Below, piece by piece: positions 23,749 through 38,900 of a DNA stretch of 64,000 nucleotides (within the stretch, counting starts at the first letter, position 1; each line of letters opens with the position of its first letter). The translations under genes and the position numbers were made by a program. The notes beneath the pieces are model-generated. The model was given only the letters and a program-made list of their open reading frames with translations. It had not been told where the DNA came from and did not search any database. This DNA comes from Oncomelania hupensis (Eukaryota > Mollusca > Gastropoda > Littorinimorpha > Pomatiopsidae). Where the stretch lies: the NCBI GenBank assembly GCA_036898135.1, contig CM072511.1:155724051-155788050 (forward strand). Reading direction: 5' to 3'.

Positions 23749-23862
23749 TGGTTGAAAAGTAACTCCCTAGTGAACATTGCTTGGGGGACTTTTTGTTCGT
23801 CAACAGTGCCGCCTTTGCATGTAACAACATTCTATTGTGGTCCTTACAGTGGTAGAACTGAC
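23749..23862. repeat. Repeat D copy
   Basis: GGTTGAAAAGTAACTCCCTA through GTCCTTACAGTGGTAGAAC, related to 538-640 and 16736-16863. Confidence 0.6.
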
Positions 23863-24093
23863 CGCTGATAGATGCTATCCAGTGAAGACAGCAGCGTGCA
23901 AAAGCTGTACTAATTTTTTTTTTTTTAAAGGCTATAAGCACGCACACAATGAAGTATAAATTACTCATCTTCTTCGAGAAAAGTGGAGTTATATTTCCTT
24001 TTTTCGACACAGCACCATTACTGTACCAAAGACTATATTACTATGTTACAATTTATAATCGTTGACTGTACTGATCGTGTTTGGTCCTGTTCG

Positions 24094-24275
24094 CAGGGGC
24101 ATTATTCAAGTTAGGTGAATGTACCGGATCTTCGATATTCAGTACCTTAGAAGGCACACAACATAAAGTATTATAGATACCTATAATACGATATCTTTAA
24201 GACGTAAGGCGGTGTGCATTCTACAGCCTTGCTATCGCGGATCCGCTACAGGCACCTAACTTGAATGATGTTCTC
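24094..24275. mobile_element. MITE-like foldback, family M1, second copy
   Basis: Terminal CAGGGGCATTATTCAAGTTA pairs with TTGAATGATGTTC at the right end through CACCTAACTTGAATG. The termini are shared with 10775-10935; the interior differs. Confidence 0.75.
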
Positions 24276-25342
24276 GTGGCCTTGTTGCAGCTGAACAAGC
24301 ACTAACGACCTTTTAGTGATGGATAAATGCACGTTGACTGTGAAATGTACTTTCCTGTATAAACAGAGTCGTCTGTCATTTACTGCGTTTTGTCGCCTGC
24401 CCTTGTCATGAGATTATGATCGAGTAAGACATTTTACAGTTGTGGAGAGGCGCGGACTGCTTTCAATAGTGACTAGTATCATACACAATAGGCGTGTCAA
24501 TGGCTGAGAGGTGGAGTGAGGTGTTGATACGAGGAAGGCAAACTGTAGGCCTTCTGTATTGTCCAGTTACACAGGAGCTTCAATGATTGTACTTCCTAGG
24601 CTACATAAGTGGAGCATGTTGTATTATTATAATAAAGACACAACATAGTTTTATAACACTTTTACACGGAGACTTGTCATCGACCATCGATATTATTATT
24701 TACTCTTATTTTTTGTATTTCTTTGTTTGTTTATATATTTATATTGTACGTGAAATGGCTTTTTTTCATTCATTTCATTCACTTAAAAAAAATTAATTAT
24801 TGTGTGCACCGTGCAATGTTTATTATTTTTTGTGTACGATCTGTGATATCGATATCAAATGATTGGCTGTTTCGTGTCAAAATTGGCTATTTTGGTGTCA
24901 AAGTGACTCTCATAAATATGTTGTTGTTACTGCTGTTGCTGTCTGACAACATATAGGTCAGCTAAATCTATTAAGCGTTTATTGTGGTAAAAGTTTATAG
25001 TTTAAAAGTTGTAAGTATTAACTATGTATGCTGTTAGCAAGGTCTAACATTGGGTTGACAACAAAGTTTGTGCAATACACATGTTGTGATTGTGTGGGTT
25101 TTTCAAAAGAGAATTGCACCGGAGATTAACGATAGCGTGTTGGACATAGGTAATCCTCATTAGCTGGCGTCCTCCTGGGAATGTCAGGATTATCGCAAAG
25201 ATCTGTCCCACCACCACCATCCCCTCTCCACCCTTGTCTAATGCCAGTGGTTACAATGTGTAGATAGATACAGCTTACACATTGATGGCCATTTCTTTGT
25301 TCCCAGCTCCTAGATGTGTAAGCTGGACATACTGAAAAATCG
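24276..25342. other. No gene seen
   Basis: No supported frame, splice-consistent exon or repeat family match within the window. Confidence 0.4.
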
Positions 25343-25565
25343 GTACCCACCGCCGCAGCTCAAGGGGTTGGCCTGGCACTCCGATCACTCAGGTTCGAAT
25401 CCCGAAATTAAACAAGTGGGCATTGTTCACTGTCCATTTTAGCAGTAAGGTAGTTCAGTGTTGCGTTAGATCCTTACCTTTTTGCTCCTTGGGATGGTTA
25501 TCCCCGTCTTCTGCCATATCGCCAATGGTGGGTGTAGACGTTAAACCTCGTTGTTTATTCATTCA
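25343..25565 (+). mobile_element. tRNA-derived SINE
   Basis: Begins CCGCAGCTCAAGGGGTTGG (A-box-like), then CAGGTTCGAATCCCG (B box). A non-tRNA body follows, ending GTAGACGTTAAACCTCG and a TTCATTCATT tail. The related ending GTGGACGTTAAGCAAAATTA occurs at about 38013. Confidence 0.7.
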
Positions 25566-27250
25566 TTTATGCTGAACATTAAATTATTAATTTTTTTTAT
25601 AGCATAAGAAGACCGCCAGAATGAAGACCTCAGTAAAAAAAAAAAAAAAAAAAAAAAGATCCTTAGGCCAAGAAATACGTATCCACAAATGGTCTTGCCG
25701 ACAACATAAAAAGGAAGGAAATTAACTTTAAAATGAAAGCATAAAGAAGTCTTATCCAAAAATATTTATAGAATCTAAGGTTGACATTGGGTTTCCCGCC
25801 ACCACCACATCGAAAGAACAACAAACTCCATGTAAAACTAACAATATACCCCAACTATAGTCAGTCGTCATACTGATGTGGGCCAACTACAAAGATTATA
25901 TTTATTATGTTCCAAAGCGGTAAGAAATTCAAGAATTTCAATTCAGTGACAGTTTTTTTAAAAACGCCAGTTGACATACTTGTGATAAGTCCTAAAGCAG
26001 TACAAAATAATATCAACATTTCAGTAAGTCACACACACACACAAAACAGAACCGAACAGTCTATTAATAAAATTATAATATAGCTTAAACTTAGCTGCAG
26101 TGACTCAGTCGTCCGTGTCGTTATACATCGCAAGTGCGTATCTCGGACCACGTGGATTCGATTGCCTTCTCGTCAGCAGTAGGCATGCACCTTTAGACCT
26201 GCTGCCTTTTCCCCAAACAGAGACACTTTTTTTTTTATTAGGCTGTATTGTGTACAATGCAAAATCAATGTTTGTTCTTAAAATGACAATACGGACCGCT
26301 GTGCACACCCGAAGTTGAACCACAACAGACGTACCCACCTGCGATCGCCACTGGCGTATATGCAGATCCAGTTCCAGACACCAGCGAACTTCTTCTGCGA
26401 ATAGTATTCTTACTGCTAATTGTGGGGGACAATAACAAGTTTTGAACCTGAACTATTTCCTGCCTGCGGGACCTGGATTTATGGAAATAGTATTGGAGCG
26501 AAGCGTGACATTGCTCGTTGGCTTGTATATTTGATCAGAGAACTCATTATATAACAAGTTATTTCGTTTGACTGCTAATTAACAACTTGGCGAGGGGACA
26601 TATAAGCTGTCAATATAAGTCATCAAGATTGCTAATGTTTTTATCACCCTTTTCATCTTATTGTTTATTTATTTGAATGTTTTCTAGATTGTTTATTTCT
26701 TTGAATGTTTTATAGTTTATTTCTCTGTTTGTTTGGGTATTATTAGTTTTGTTCTGAGCCTCCATCTGGTTTTTGATAAATTCTAATTAATCAAAATCAA
26801 AACGTGTTGAAAGGTTTCATCCCTTGCTGCTAATTAACAGTAATGTTCGTTTCCCTCTCCTGTTGATTTGTGTCATGGTATCATTTGTTTGTTCTGCGCC
26901 TCTGTTCCTTGTTTTTTGATCCCCGTTAACTGACCGATCAATCAAATCAAAGGATGATGAAAAAGCTTATGCCATTTTATGTGGCGGGTTGTTTTTTTTT
27001 AATTTTTTTTTTTTTGGTTATGATTGTGAGCTACCTCATAAATGACGTTTTTTTGTTGTGAGATGATGCATTGTCACGTCAAACCGCCATCCAGAGGAAC
27101 TGTTATGGTTTTGTTGCAACCGTTTTTCCTTCAGTGTAATAACATTAAACTGCCTTCGTCATCCCTATGGCAAACGTTGTGTCGTGTTCTGTATGGGCGC
27201 TTGAGATATAGAGTAACGGAGAGTAGAGGGCACTGAATTTCATGCTTGTA
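25566..27250. other. No gene seen; one imperfect tandem duplication
   Basis: About 26745-26815 (GTTCTGAGCCTC... AATCAAAATCAAAA) and 26890-26965 (GTTCTGCGCCTC... AATCAAATCAAAG) are diverged copies of one unit. Poly-A and poly-T runs occur at 25.64 and 27.0 kb. No coding evidence. Confidence 0.4.
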
Positions 27251-27259
27251 GGAGAGGGA

Positions 27260-27314
<55 letters not shown>
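27251..27314. repeat. (GA)n microsatellite
   Basis: About 30 GA units. Confidence 0.95.
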
Positions 27315-27315
<1 letters not shown>

Positions 27316-27575
27316 GCGTTTGTGAGCGGGCGTGTGTGTCTGCGTAAAGAATGTGTGTGTGCTGTATAGAAGCTGTGCAATCAATCATTTTGAAAAATGC
27401 AGTTTACACACCTGCACTGTATTTTACATTTGGATAATTTTTGAACAGTTACCTTTTCTTATGCAGCAGGCTCAGTTGTTCAAAAGTGTGGTTGACAGCA
27501 GTGTGTATATTTTACCTACTGTTTTTGATGGATGATGATGATATGATGATGGTGAGGGTGATGATGATGATGTTA

Positions 27576-28167
27576 GTTATTCATTGCTTACAGGGTTCAG
27601 TGGACTGCAAAGAGCCGAATCAGGACCACAAAATCAAGACCACAACTTGGCTGAAAAAGGACTTATCCCTGATCCGCATAAAAGATCTGCTGAAACAACC
27701 CCAGTGGTAACACTGAGGGCACTCCATCAGCCGGTCTCTGTACAATAAAGACATCCCATGCAGGGGACGCTGAGGCTATACTCTAATTTATCTAACCCCC
27801 GTTTACAAAAACAAAATAGAATACAAACATCAATTTAAAATATCAACAAAACACATACATATAAAATGCCTACATTGCTAAATAATAATATCATAGGAAG
27901 CCCTAGTAACCATTTAACAGAAAGTGTCCAATATTCCCAAGCTGATACAACATACCTCACACAGAAATAAGAAGTCTTGCCCTGGAAGAGTTTTCAAGAA
28001 AAAAGGAAGGTGACTGGTCTAGTGAAGAAGATCGTATAGTAGATTCATAAAACAGAGTAAAAATGAGAAAGAACAAATGAGAAAGACAGCGCCAGTGGGA
28101 ATTTAAAGCACTACATTTCCAAAAAGTGGGGGTAGTACTTATACAGAAACCACCGGCACCTCCACAG
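27576..28167 (-). repeat. REP-A copy, diverged
   Basis: Same order of blocks as the 23.1 kb copy (GATCCGCATAAAAGATCTGC, TACAATAAAGACATCCCA, ATTCCCAAGCTGAT) with more substitutions, so it is an older insertion. Confidence 0.85.
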
Positions 28168-29773
28168 GGGTAATGGAGGTGGTGGTGGTAGTTGTGACAA
28201 CAAAAACCAGCACAAACTTAAAAATGAACACCCAACATTGTAGTAAATGACATTGAGACATTTTATTGGCTACAGTGACATCAAAAAATATGACCAAACA
28301 AAATATACAAATATTATATTAAACTCCTAAATTATTTGGCAATGCACACCTCAAGTTACTTAGGCTAAACACTTTAGCAATGGAGGTTTGAAATGACTAC
28401 AATAAGTTAGTAACACAGGCTACATCACATTATTATGTTATGATTGCTAAACCCTTAATACTGAAGTGTCTACCCTTCCTTAGTGTCTATTAACATACAT
28501 TGTTTTCAGCTTACACTCCAGTGTATTTCCGAAACTTAAAGCAATAATTATAAAGCAACATTATTATATAACGAAGAAGCAAAGTGTAAAACAAACGACT
28601 ATTTGGAAACACCTGAAAGGTTGGGAAACAGTTCCAGCACACTACGCTATCTCAATGAGACAATCCATATCTCTTAAGTCTCAAAAGTGAAGCAGTTTGT
28701 AAATTGTCCAAATTTGTCTTTTCCTCCGTTTTGGTTCTCTAAAACTAACTAGCTAGCTGTCATTCAAGTTGTGCAGCGTGTCTTCATTTCCCAACCTGCG
28801 TTGTGAAAAACTGTACATTTGTTTGTCAATGTAGAGAAAAAGGTCACAATAACGATGATGATAATACCAATGCTAAATCTAGAACACCTGCGCAAGAGCG
28901 AACAGATAATGATGTTAAAATAATTACATAAAACAATGCAAAGAAAGTGTGTTTAAAGCCTGTTTGGGGAATAATTTTGTTGTCCGAGACTTGACAACTT
29001 TTTTCTAATTTTCTCCTAGTTATGTTCGAATATGAACAAATAACTGTTGGCTTTCCAGGTCCAAACACCGAACCATGGTAATAGTATTTTTTTCCCTTTT
29101 TGTAATTTTTCTCACTGTAAATCTATTAAGACTTAACGGTTTAGGAAAGCCAATCTTTCACTATGGAAGCACATCTACAATGTCTCCGACTCACTCAGTA
29201 ATTCTCACTCTCTCTCCTCTCACACGCACAAATGCAGGTACATAAACTTATCGTTGCTTTCACCTACTCTGCGTTCCTTAAGGGCCAGCTTAACGTGTAA
29301 AAAAAAACCAACAAACGTCCTCAAGAAATTCCTGTTTCAGTAAAAATTACCACTAGTGCAAGCCAAGTAAGATCCTTGATGAGAAAGGACACACTAGATC
29401 TGTTAACTCACACCACCACATCAATAACGTCACACACCCACAAAAAAGCTATCTACAAAATTTACTTTGAATGACAATGTCAAACATCAATGAATCAAAC
29501 ATATTGCAGGGGACAAAAAAAAAGAAGTCAAGCTGATAGCTATCCCATAGAGGACACCAAACAAAGTGTGTGATCGAATCGTATGACTCAAATAATATGA
29601 TCCGGAAATTAATTTATCTCTATTGATAGAAAATAAATGAGTGGCTCAAATTATGACACGTCTCCTAAATTCATTGCACTGACTACCATGGGTTAGTCCG
29701 AAATACAAATTATAGATACACAATTTCTAACGTACAATTTCTCAACAACTGGGTTGAAAATTTAAAGACAAAC

Positions 29774-29806
<33 letters not shown>

Positions 29807-32800
29807 ACACAAATTAAATATATATATATATTTACTTTTTTTTTTAAAATGGATGTTTTAAGATCATTTTGATAGCATAATAATTTTTAGCCATTAATCA
29901 AAGTCACTATTCACTTTAATGAAAAGGATCACTGAGATCGTAATAATGCCTTCATCTTTTTCCTCTTTTTATTTTTTAACAAAAACCACTTTCCAATTGC
30001 AGTCAAGATCTATCGGCTGTAATACTGATAATTTTGTGTGACTATTATGCTCCATTTATATCCATCAAACTTAAATCGAAATTTTTTTTTTAAAATTTAT
30101 TGGCCGAAAAATGATATGTTTGGGTATATGAAGATAAATGGTAATTATTAAATATTTACATTTTAAAGAGTACTGAGCTGTTATCAATCTTTGTTTATCA
30201 TGTCCTTTGAGTGGCTATCCCCAGGCAATGTGACTGGATGTGACAGAAATGTCCAAACCATTCGGATGGCAATATGTAATGACGTTATTCAAGGGACACA
30301 ACCAGCCAAGATTAGTACAACAGTTCAGTTGTGGAGTTCTTGACATACTTTGAGAAACTGAAGGGAAGGGAGGGAACCTAGCGTTGGCAGGGGAAAAGAC
30401 TCGACATTTGGTTCCAGAACGTTAACAACATTAATGACAATAATATCATCGGTGGGCAGAAAAAAAAAAAAAATGCAGCACTTTGAATGTCTGTACAACA
30501 ATAATCTCAGTCACCAAACAGAAGCAAAAAAAAAAAATTAAAAAAAAATAAAACATATTTTTAAAAAAAAAACGTTATTAAACAAACTAATGCAATTTAA
30601 AAAAACAATGATAAATACGTACACAAAGTTTACAAATCCCATTGAGTATTGTTAAATGAAATTGCTACCATACACTGACTGCCATGTGGGAAAAATATGA
30701 ACAAAAAAATCCGGGTAAAATAATTACATGTAAATGCATAATACATTTCTCTTTGAAAAAAAAAGTTCAATTAGCAAAATGACATTTTTATTTATTTAAA
30801 AAAAAAAATTCTTTCTTAATTTGTAACCTCCTGCTATTTGAGTTTTAGGGAGTAAAGCTGTTCGTAAAATGTAAGTAAATAATATGAAATAATACGGAAA
30901 TACAGTGACAGTCTGGGTAGTTATAATGAACATATCAACAAAAGAAGACATCAAAATGATGTGAGCCAAACTCCCAAAGAAGTGGAGTGGGAAATATCAA
31001 CCTAAGCTTATTAAAAAAAAGAATACAAAACATTGCATTGGCGTTGCTGTATTTTTAACAATTTTTTTTTTTTTTTTTAGGAAAAGAAATAAATATTTGT
31101 TATAAAAGCCAGCACATACAACAACAGAAACCTAATTCAAAACCTCCTCTAAAGTCCTCTAGGACATGAACAAAAGACACTAGTGACAATTACAATAAAG
31201 GAAAGCAAGCACATATTCAAAGTCAAGATCTTCAACGGCCGTTTTAGACTACAGCTAGAAGCAACAACATCAAAGCACTTCTATTATATAATTAAACATA
31301 CAAAAAAGGTCAATCAGCGCACAAGTGAAAACATGTCTTGTTAATTTGTTTCACAAAAATTATTTGGTTCATTTTTATGCATGACTTATTACATTTTAGT
31401 AATCGGATTGCTTTGTTAATTTTTCCATCAAGTCAAAGTTGTGCCAACAGTTTTCATTTGACATTACAACATTTTACTAAACAGCAGAAATAATTTCCTC
31501 ATGATTCTAAAGAGAACATCTACCTAGCAGGTCAATCTTGAACTACCGAGAACCAGGTTGATTCATTGCATTCAAAAAATCCAACTTTACAGAATCTCAA
31601 TTTCTGTTTGAGGACAACCTCCTCTCTCCCCCCTCCCCCCTCCCCCCTCCCCCAATGCCCATCTTTCCCCAATGTTAAAAAGCATGTCCACCATCATTTA
31701 ACCACACTTTTTTTTTTTAAACATTTACAGTTAAATTTCAATATGACTCAAGACTTGTACAATTTGTGACTGTTCGCCGCAAAACAATGCGACATAACAA
31801 ACATAAATAAATCAACATTTTTCTACATAACAAGGCATTTATGTCTGCCCCCTACTGTTCATGATTAATGCATGGAACAATTCTTAACAAGTGCAGTTTC
31901 CAAATTGCACACAAAGGAAATTTCGGAATGAGAAGAAAGAGAAGAAAACGAACTTCAGTTAAAGTTTAAAAAATAGGGGTATTACCCACAGCTCAAATGC
32001 CAGCAAAAGACAGATTTGACGACTTATATCTCTCCTTCCTTCAGTCACAGTTTGTACCCCTTCAATGTCCATCCTGCCTAGAGACAATTACAGGCGCTGC
32101 AATGTGTAAATAAAACTACCAAAATGCTCCTCGAGTCACTCTTTTTTTCTATGAGATATGTGCGCTGTATAAATCCACGTATTATTATTATGATTAAAAT
32201 AATTACGCACGAATTCTCAAAACAATAGGAAAAAAAGATAAACAGAACAATAAATGCAAAAAAAAAAAAAATAAAAAAATAATAATGAAGAAAAGAAAAG
32301 AAGTGCTAAACATTGAGCAGAGTAAGTCACATAAGAGACCTTGGGGAACAGAAGGTTCCGGTTGGTGTTTGTTCTTTTTGCACAAAGGCTGTTCCACAAG
32401 ACTAGGCTTAGTGCACTCACAGAAATACAAAAACGACAAAATAGGAGCTAAAACAAAATTTAAAAAAAAAATCCCTATGTTTTCAAGATTTGTAAAAATA
32501 ACAAGAGTATACTGACAGACTTGAAAGAGAGGAGCAAACATTCTAAACAAAAAAGTTTGTAAAAATCCAACTGCTTTTTTTAGGATCACAAAAATAGCCT
32601 GACAGGATATTTATGCTGATAAGACTTGGACTTGGAAAGCAACAAAAACAACAAAAAAAACAACAAATAAATAGGAAAGACAAATGTCAGGAATATGTGG
32701 AGTAGGAAAAATATATATGACACAGAGAATTTATAATATTAACAACGTAACACCAGTATTTTTACTATTAATAACCTAACAAAAGTTATAAAAATTAACA

Positions 32801-32980
32801 ACCTCTTTATAATATAACCTAACAGACTATGATTCCAGGACCGATGAAATCAACTTCAACGGGGTTTGTTGCTATGCTCGGTGAGAAGAAGAAGAAGAAG
32901 ATGGAAAAGAAGCATGTGGAGTATGGACAAAGGCAGAGGCGAAGTGCATCATGTTAGGATATCCTGGCCTCTGGCGTTGC
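28168..32980 (-). other. Probable long 3' UTR / downstream region of the tetraspanin gene
   Basis: The 4.8 kb after the tetraspanin stop is AT-rich with many A and T homopolymers and a poly-C run at 29775-29794. There is no coding frame or repeat-family match. A minus-strand AATAAA candidate is at about 28261-28267. A single long 3' UTR is possible but unproven. Confidence 0.35.
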
Positions 32981-35900
32981 TCACACTCGCAGACCGTCGC
33001 GCTGAGCGTTCTCCAGCCGGTCGTATTTCACCTCCCGTGTACGGCATATCAGGATGCAGGTGGTGATCAAGCCCAGGATCTGTAATGCAAAACAATCGGA
33101 TACAATGCAATGCAATATAGTATGCATATGTTATGTGTGGACTACAAGACAATATGCATTAGAAGACACAGGCCCTCCTGAATTAAAAAAATAAAAATCC
33201 AATTTGAACAATACATATAAGCAACAGAATATTACGAGACACAAGCATGATACACAAAAGCACCACCGAAAAGAAAAAAAATCAGCATTTAAAGAAAACT
33301 TGAAGGGCAAAGCCCATATGACTCACATGCTCCTTCTGGAACTCGCAATATTTAACATAAAAATGAGTGCCCAGAAAAAACAAAATGAAACGATAGCATT
33401 AAAAGGCTAAGTAATACCGACTTTGATCTTTTATGCTCTTGACCTCCAATTCCAAATACACTCATGTATTATAAAATAAACTACAGCAAAAAAAAAAGGT
33501 GACCTTAAAATGACCTTGAACTTTAGTGACCTTGATGTGATGTTGACCCTCATCATGTGACTTCTTATGCATGTCTGATCAAATAACCCAATGTTGTTGC
33601 ATACTATGGGTTAAATAAACAGCCATTAAATAAAAAGCCATTCCAATGTACGACGACCAATTTTGTGTACGTTTTTGCAAGGCCTAAAATGACCTTAACC
33701 TTTAAGATCAATGCAAAAACAGAACATTTATGAAAGATCAATCTATAATCTCTAAATACAACAAGTTTGGACTTTATATTTCTCATAGTCTAGGGTCAAG
33801 GTTACTGCAAAGTACCTAAACTAACTGACTTTGGACAGCTCCAGTTACCTTGGAGTGAAATTTGTATAGTATGTGTGGCTCATTGATCTCTATCATGCAT
33901 CAAAGAATCATAAGTTCAATATAGCCTAGAAAAAAAGCGAAATGTTTTGAAAAAATTGTCATTTTTTCACTAACATTTGTTGACTCTGTGACCTTGACCT
34001 TGAAGTGAAGTCAATCATTCACTGATCATTTATAGGGTCTCATAGGTATACACTATCTTACCAAGATTGATTATGACAGTTGAAATAGGTTCTGAGTACT
34101 TGTCCACTTTAAGATTTTGCACAGACGACACACAGAGGACGGTAGACACCATATTTTTTAAATGTAATTTTTGGACTAATTAGGAATCATCTCGCACAGA
34201 TTTGCAAAAATCTGGAAATTTCTTTTGTTTTGTTTTTGAGAGGGGAGGGGAAGGGATGGGGCAGGTACATAGACTCATACTGCTATGCATACCAGTCAAA
34301 AACTGCACTTTAATAATAATAATAATTTATTTTCTAAAGAGCAAAACCAAACGTAAATCGTGCTCTAAGCCCTTGTACCAATACACCCACACACACACTC
34401 GCAAAGATAAATATTTAAACAATATGATACAGCATTGCCTGTTCCTGGCGAAAAATGCCAAAGGGACTTAAATCGGCAAAGAATATTTCATACTTAAATG
34501 CTCCCAAGCTTGAATGCAGGCCCATTCACTGACGTAAATGCGAGTTGCTTGAATACGGATTGTCTGCGAGTTGTTTTAATGCTCAAAGAAACTGAGCAAA
34601 AGCGCAGTGTACCTGTATAACGGCGAAAGATATGGTGACACTGGCGATGTAGACCAGGTTGGTGGTGAACTTGTGCTCCAAAGCAGACAGGCAGCCCTGT
34701 AAAGCAACAAAACCAAACATTAAATTAAAACAATTAATAATAATAACAATAATAGCAATGATAGCGCCTAGGCAAATAGAAATACCTCCAGAGTTGGCTG
34801 TTGATACTGGAATAAAAACCAAAGTTTTTTCAGTGTTTTTATTTTTGTTTTGTATTATTCTGTCAATGAAAACAGACTCACCTCATGGTAGACATCAGTG
34901 CCTGTGACTTTGTGAGAGCAGATAGACAAGTTGGCCTGGTTGATGCAGCAGGAGTCAGGGACTGTCTGGTTGTGAGTGTCGTAGTATGTGGTCTTGTTCC
35001 AGTCCCCTGAGTCAGTGATGCCGCAGCAGTGGAGCTAGGTACATACACACAAACCATTTTTTACACTCTTAAGTACATACTGAAATAAAAACTCCATGTA
35101 CTGTAATATTAATCTATATCAAAACATGCACCAAAGCCTTGCATTTACATGCGTGTGAGCACCACATGCCTGCACCAACCCATGTACATAACCGCCCCAA
35201 AATAGTGGAACGCACACAAAGCAATAATCACAAAATAGTTACTATCATCACAGAACACTAGAAGCCAACGGGAAAAGCTGAGTGCTGATTCAGCCCCCAA
35301 AAGCTGCGGGACGACCTTCTAGCTTTCATGAAGACCCTAAACACATTTTCCTGTCAAGCGTAAACCAGAGGTGCCTACCCCTCCTTGTTTATTTTGTGTA
35401 ATGGGCTGCTTGAAAATGTGTAATTTGTGTAATAACATTCGCGGCGCAACAAGCGCTGAAAATATTAGCCAAGAAGTACATACAACAGACGCAAGAACGA
35501 GGACATTTTTATTTAAACATTAAGCACACGTTTTGTTTGCAAGCAACATTGTCAGATATTTTAATCATACTGCTTTAGATGCTCTGCATAGCATGATTTT
35601 GCAGCTTTCACATCCACTAAACTCATCTGCATCTACAGTCCTATTTGTCTATATAGTAGTGTGCGCTTGAACTTTTTAAAACAACTGATGGTCATTCTCT
35701 TGTTTCTTCCCAAGCGCAATGAGCATGAACTGAATACCTGGAATAACTGTGGACTGCATCGTTGTCATCCTCATCATAGTTTTATGAGCAGAGGCCCGAG
35801 TGTGGGTAGGGGTGAGGAGGAGGGAGTATTGGGATGGGAGACGAGCAGACAGCTAGCCAGTTGCTATCAACCACTTCTTAGTGTATTAACAAATTATAAA

Positions 35901-38900
35901 CCATTAAAAGAATGTAGGGTGCGTTAGTTGTATTGTGTGCGCTCGGCAATGTGTGTATGTGTGTGTGAGTGAGAGAGAGAAAGAGATTGTATTTAACTTG
36001 CTGTTATACGGTATACCCTTGGGGCAAAGGAAGGAGGAAATGGGGGAGGGACAAGGGGGAAAACTGAAAGTGAAAGGGTTGACAGGTGCATCACATTACA
36101 TTACATGGTTATTGCTTTAGGTCCAGCGGACTCTTCTGAGCCAAATCAGGACCAGAGAGGGGTTTATCTTAAAATATTGTAAAATGGATCAAATCTTTAA
36201 AAAAAAAAAAAACAAGCCTTTTACTCTGAAATATGCAAACAAACTTTCACACGCAACCTCTTGAAAAATCTTGAAATCTGATGTATTAAAAATATGTTCT
36301 CTTGCTTCAAGCAAATCACTAAAATCAGTCATACCAATACAATCCAACCAACACTGACAGATGCAAAAATAATGCCGAATGTAAACAAAAATGTGTAATT
36401 GCTATATTAATATTGTGCGTGCATTGTGTGAGGGTATCACAGGGTGTTCTATTGTTTTGGTATATATTTTTTTCTCTTTTGCCAGCACTCGTGAACACTG
36501 CGACACACCCAAAAATTGTTGCTTGTAAAGAACAAAGTTACCTCCTTCTGCACAAAGTCAATCTGTTCCATCATGACAGTGTCGTTGGTGTAGCTGTCCA
36601 GGGCTTTCTCCATTCCACTCCTCACAGTCTTCTCCACCTATTCAAACGTTAAATCGATCAATCCTACAAAGTACATCATTCCCGCTGCAGCCACAAAGGA
36701 CTACAGAGCTTGCGTACATACTACATTCATAGTAGAGACAAACAGTAAAACGGTCACAAGACCAGGGTACACCTAGGTCAACATTTGCCATGCGAAGTTG
36801 TGCACACGGGCCAAAGTTGTAAGAACTCATCTAAAATGACAGTTCAAAAAAAAAAAAAATTCTCATTAAAATTGCTGTTGCCACAACGTTCCTCACTGTT
36901 ATATCAACCAAACTTCAACATAATAACTGAAATAACTCGGTGTGTGCGTGTGCGTTTTTTTGTTTTTATTTGGGTGTATGTGCATTTTATTCAAAGTTTT
37001 GTTTATAACTGCATAACGGTTTGGGCAAACACATTTGGTTTTTGGTTAATCTCGAAAAACTAGCACTTGGACTGACAGCATTCCCAAGTGAAGTAAGTGT
37101 GACAAATTAAACAATGACTGAAAAACATTGATGTACTTGAATGGGTGATGTTGAATTTCTATTTTGTATGAAGTAGAAAAAGGAATTATAATGCAGTTAA
37201 CCCAAAGAAGGTTTACGGAGTTATTGTATTTTTATGTATTATTATTTTGCATGATCATTCAGAGTTTGGTAACAGAACCTTTTCCTACAATGTATCTTAA
37301 GTAATGACGACAAACAATGAATGAAAGCATCAATGTTACTTTAGTCATATGGACAAACAGCGAAAAACTAAATTAGAGCCATTGCAGACATACCTCATAG
37401 CGGTAGACGTAGCCCATCGCGCCAGCCACCACTTCTCCAAGGAAAACGATCAGGATCAGGCAAAAGTACTGAAATAAAGCGCAACAAAGCCAGTCCAATT
37501 CATCATGCCATGTCATGTTCAGGCAACAGTTTTTGTTGAAGTCTTTAATTGTGATCATCCTATTCCTCTGTATACACATTGTAGTGCCCTACAAACTAAT
37601 AATTCTCATGACAAGCTGTAATACAGAAAGGGTGATTCATAAAGGCTTGATGACCCATTTTTGTTCTCAACCACCCACTATTACTCAGTGGTTCCCATAG
37701 GCCTCAAAACTGGCAGTCAACATTGATGCACTGATAAGAATTCTGAGGGTCATTTCAAAATTTTTAAGGGTCAAATCAAAATTGATCAAACAGATAATTA
37801 CTTACACACAGAAATAATGACAAAACAATAATATAACGCATTCAGTTTAACAAAACAATTTTTAGTTTATTTTGGTTTCTATCCATAACGTAAACAACAG
37901 TGAATCTGATTTTTTTTCTTGTCAATTGCAAAATAATGGCAAGGGGAACAACTCTACAAAACTATGTCAGCGGAAGTATAAAATCTTCATCTGCTGTGCA
38001 CTGGTGTCTGTGGACGTTAAGCAAAATTAAACAAACAAACACTAATTCAATAGTGATACCGATCATTGCTGTAAGGTCAAGAAAAATGATTGTGTCTAGG
38101 CAGAGAAAAACGTGTGCGTCATAAAGACGCACAGATCTTAAATCTCTGCGTCATTTCTGCAGTGCGTTATGGGGAACTCTGATTACTACTACTAGTACTA
38201 CTAAAATAAATTGTAAAAATAAAAAAATAAAAAACAGTGTGTTGTGGCTGCATGGTCTAAGGCGGGACTAACTTGCCTTGTCCACAGGTAAGAAACCAAT
38301 GGCGCCTGATAGTTGTGGGATTGATCCCGCATGTGGGCGCTATGTTTCTCAGAATATTATTTACTTTTGACTCGAGCAACATCTGAGATTTTCCCCGGGT
38401 ACTGCAGTTTGCTTCTCCCAGCACAATTTCAAAAACACAACTAATAATATTATTAGGTAGGTTGGGTTTGAGGCGCGCCACAGGCTGCAACTATGCCTTC
38501 CCCAGGAAAGGTGGCCCAGAATTTCCCGTTAAAAAGGGACAATAAACTAAAATGTAAACAATGAAACAAACAAACAAAATAAATTAATAAAATTACTACT
38601 GCTATTACTACTAAGCTGACAAAGAATCAAAATTACTTCTGCTATTACTACTAAGCTGACAAAGAATCAAAATTACTACTGCTATTACAGTACTACTAAG
38701 CTGACAAAGAATCAAAATTACTACACTATTACTACTAAGCTGACAAAGGATCTCAGTATAAATAAACAGAACTGAAATTCCCAAACCCTACAAACCATGC
38801 TGGAACACTGAAGAACAGCATGATTCAACTGAAGACCTACCGTAGAGAGAAGGATCTTGCTCTCCTTGCAGACAGCGATGCAGCCTATGAGTCCGATCAG

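Noticed and set aside
36092..36156. Possible regulatory element in tetraspanin intron 4
   Set aside because: It is simply the 3' end of REP-A.
38589..38752. CRISPR-like direct repeats
   Set aside because: Contiguous ~40 bp tandem units without unique spacers, in a eukaryotic intron: a minisatellite.
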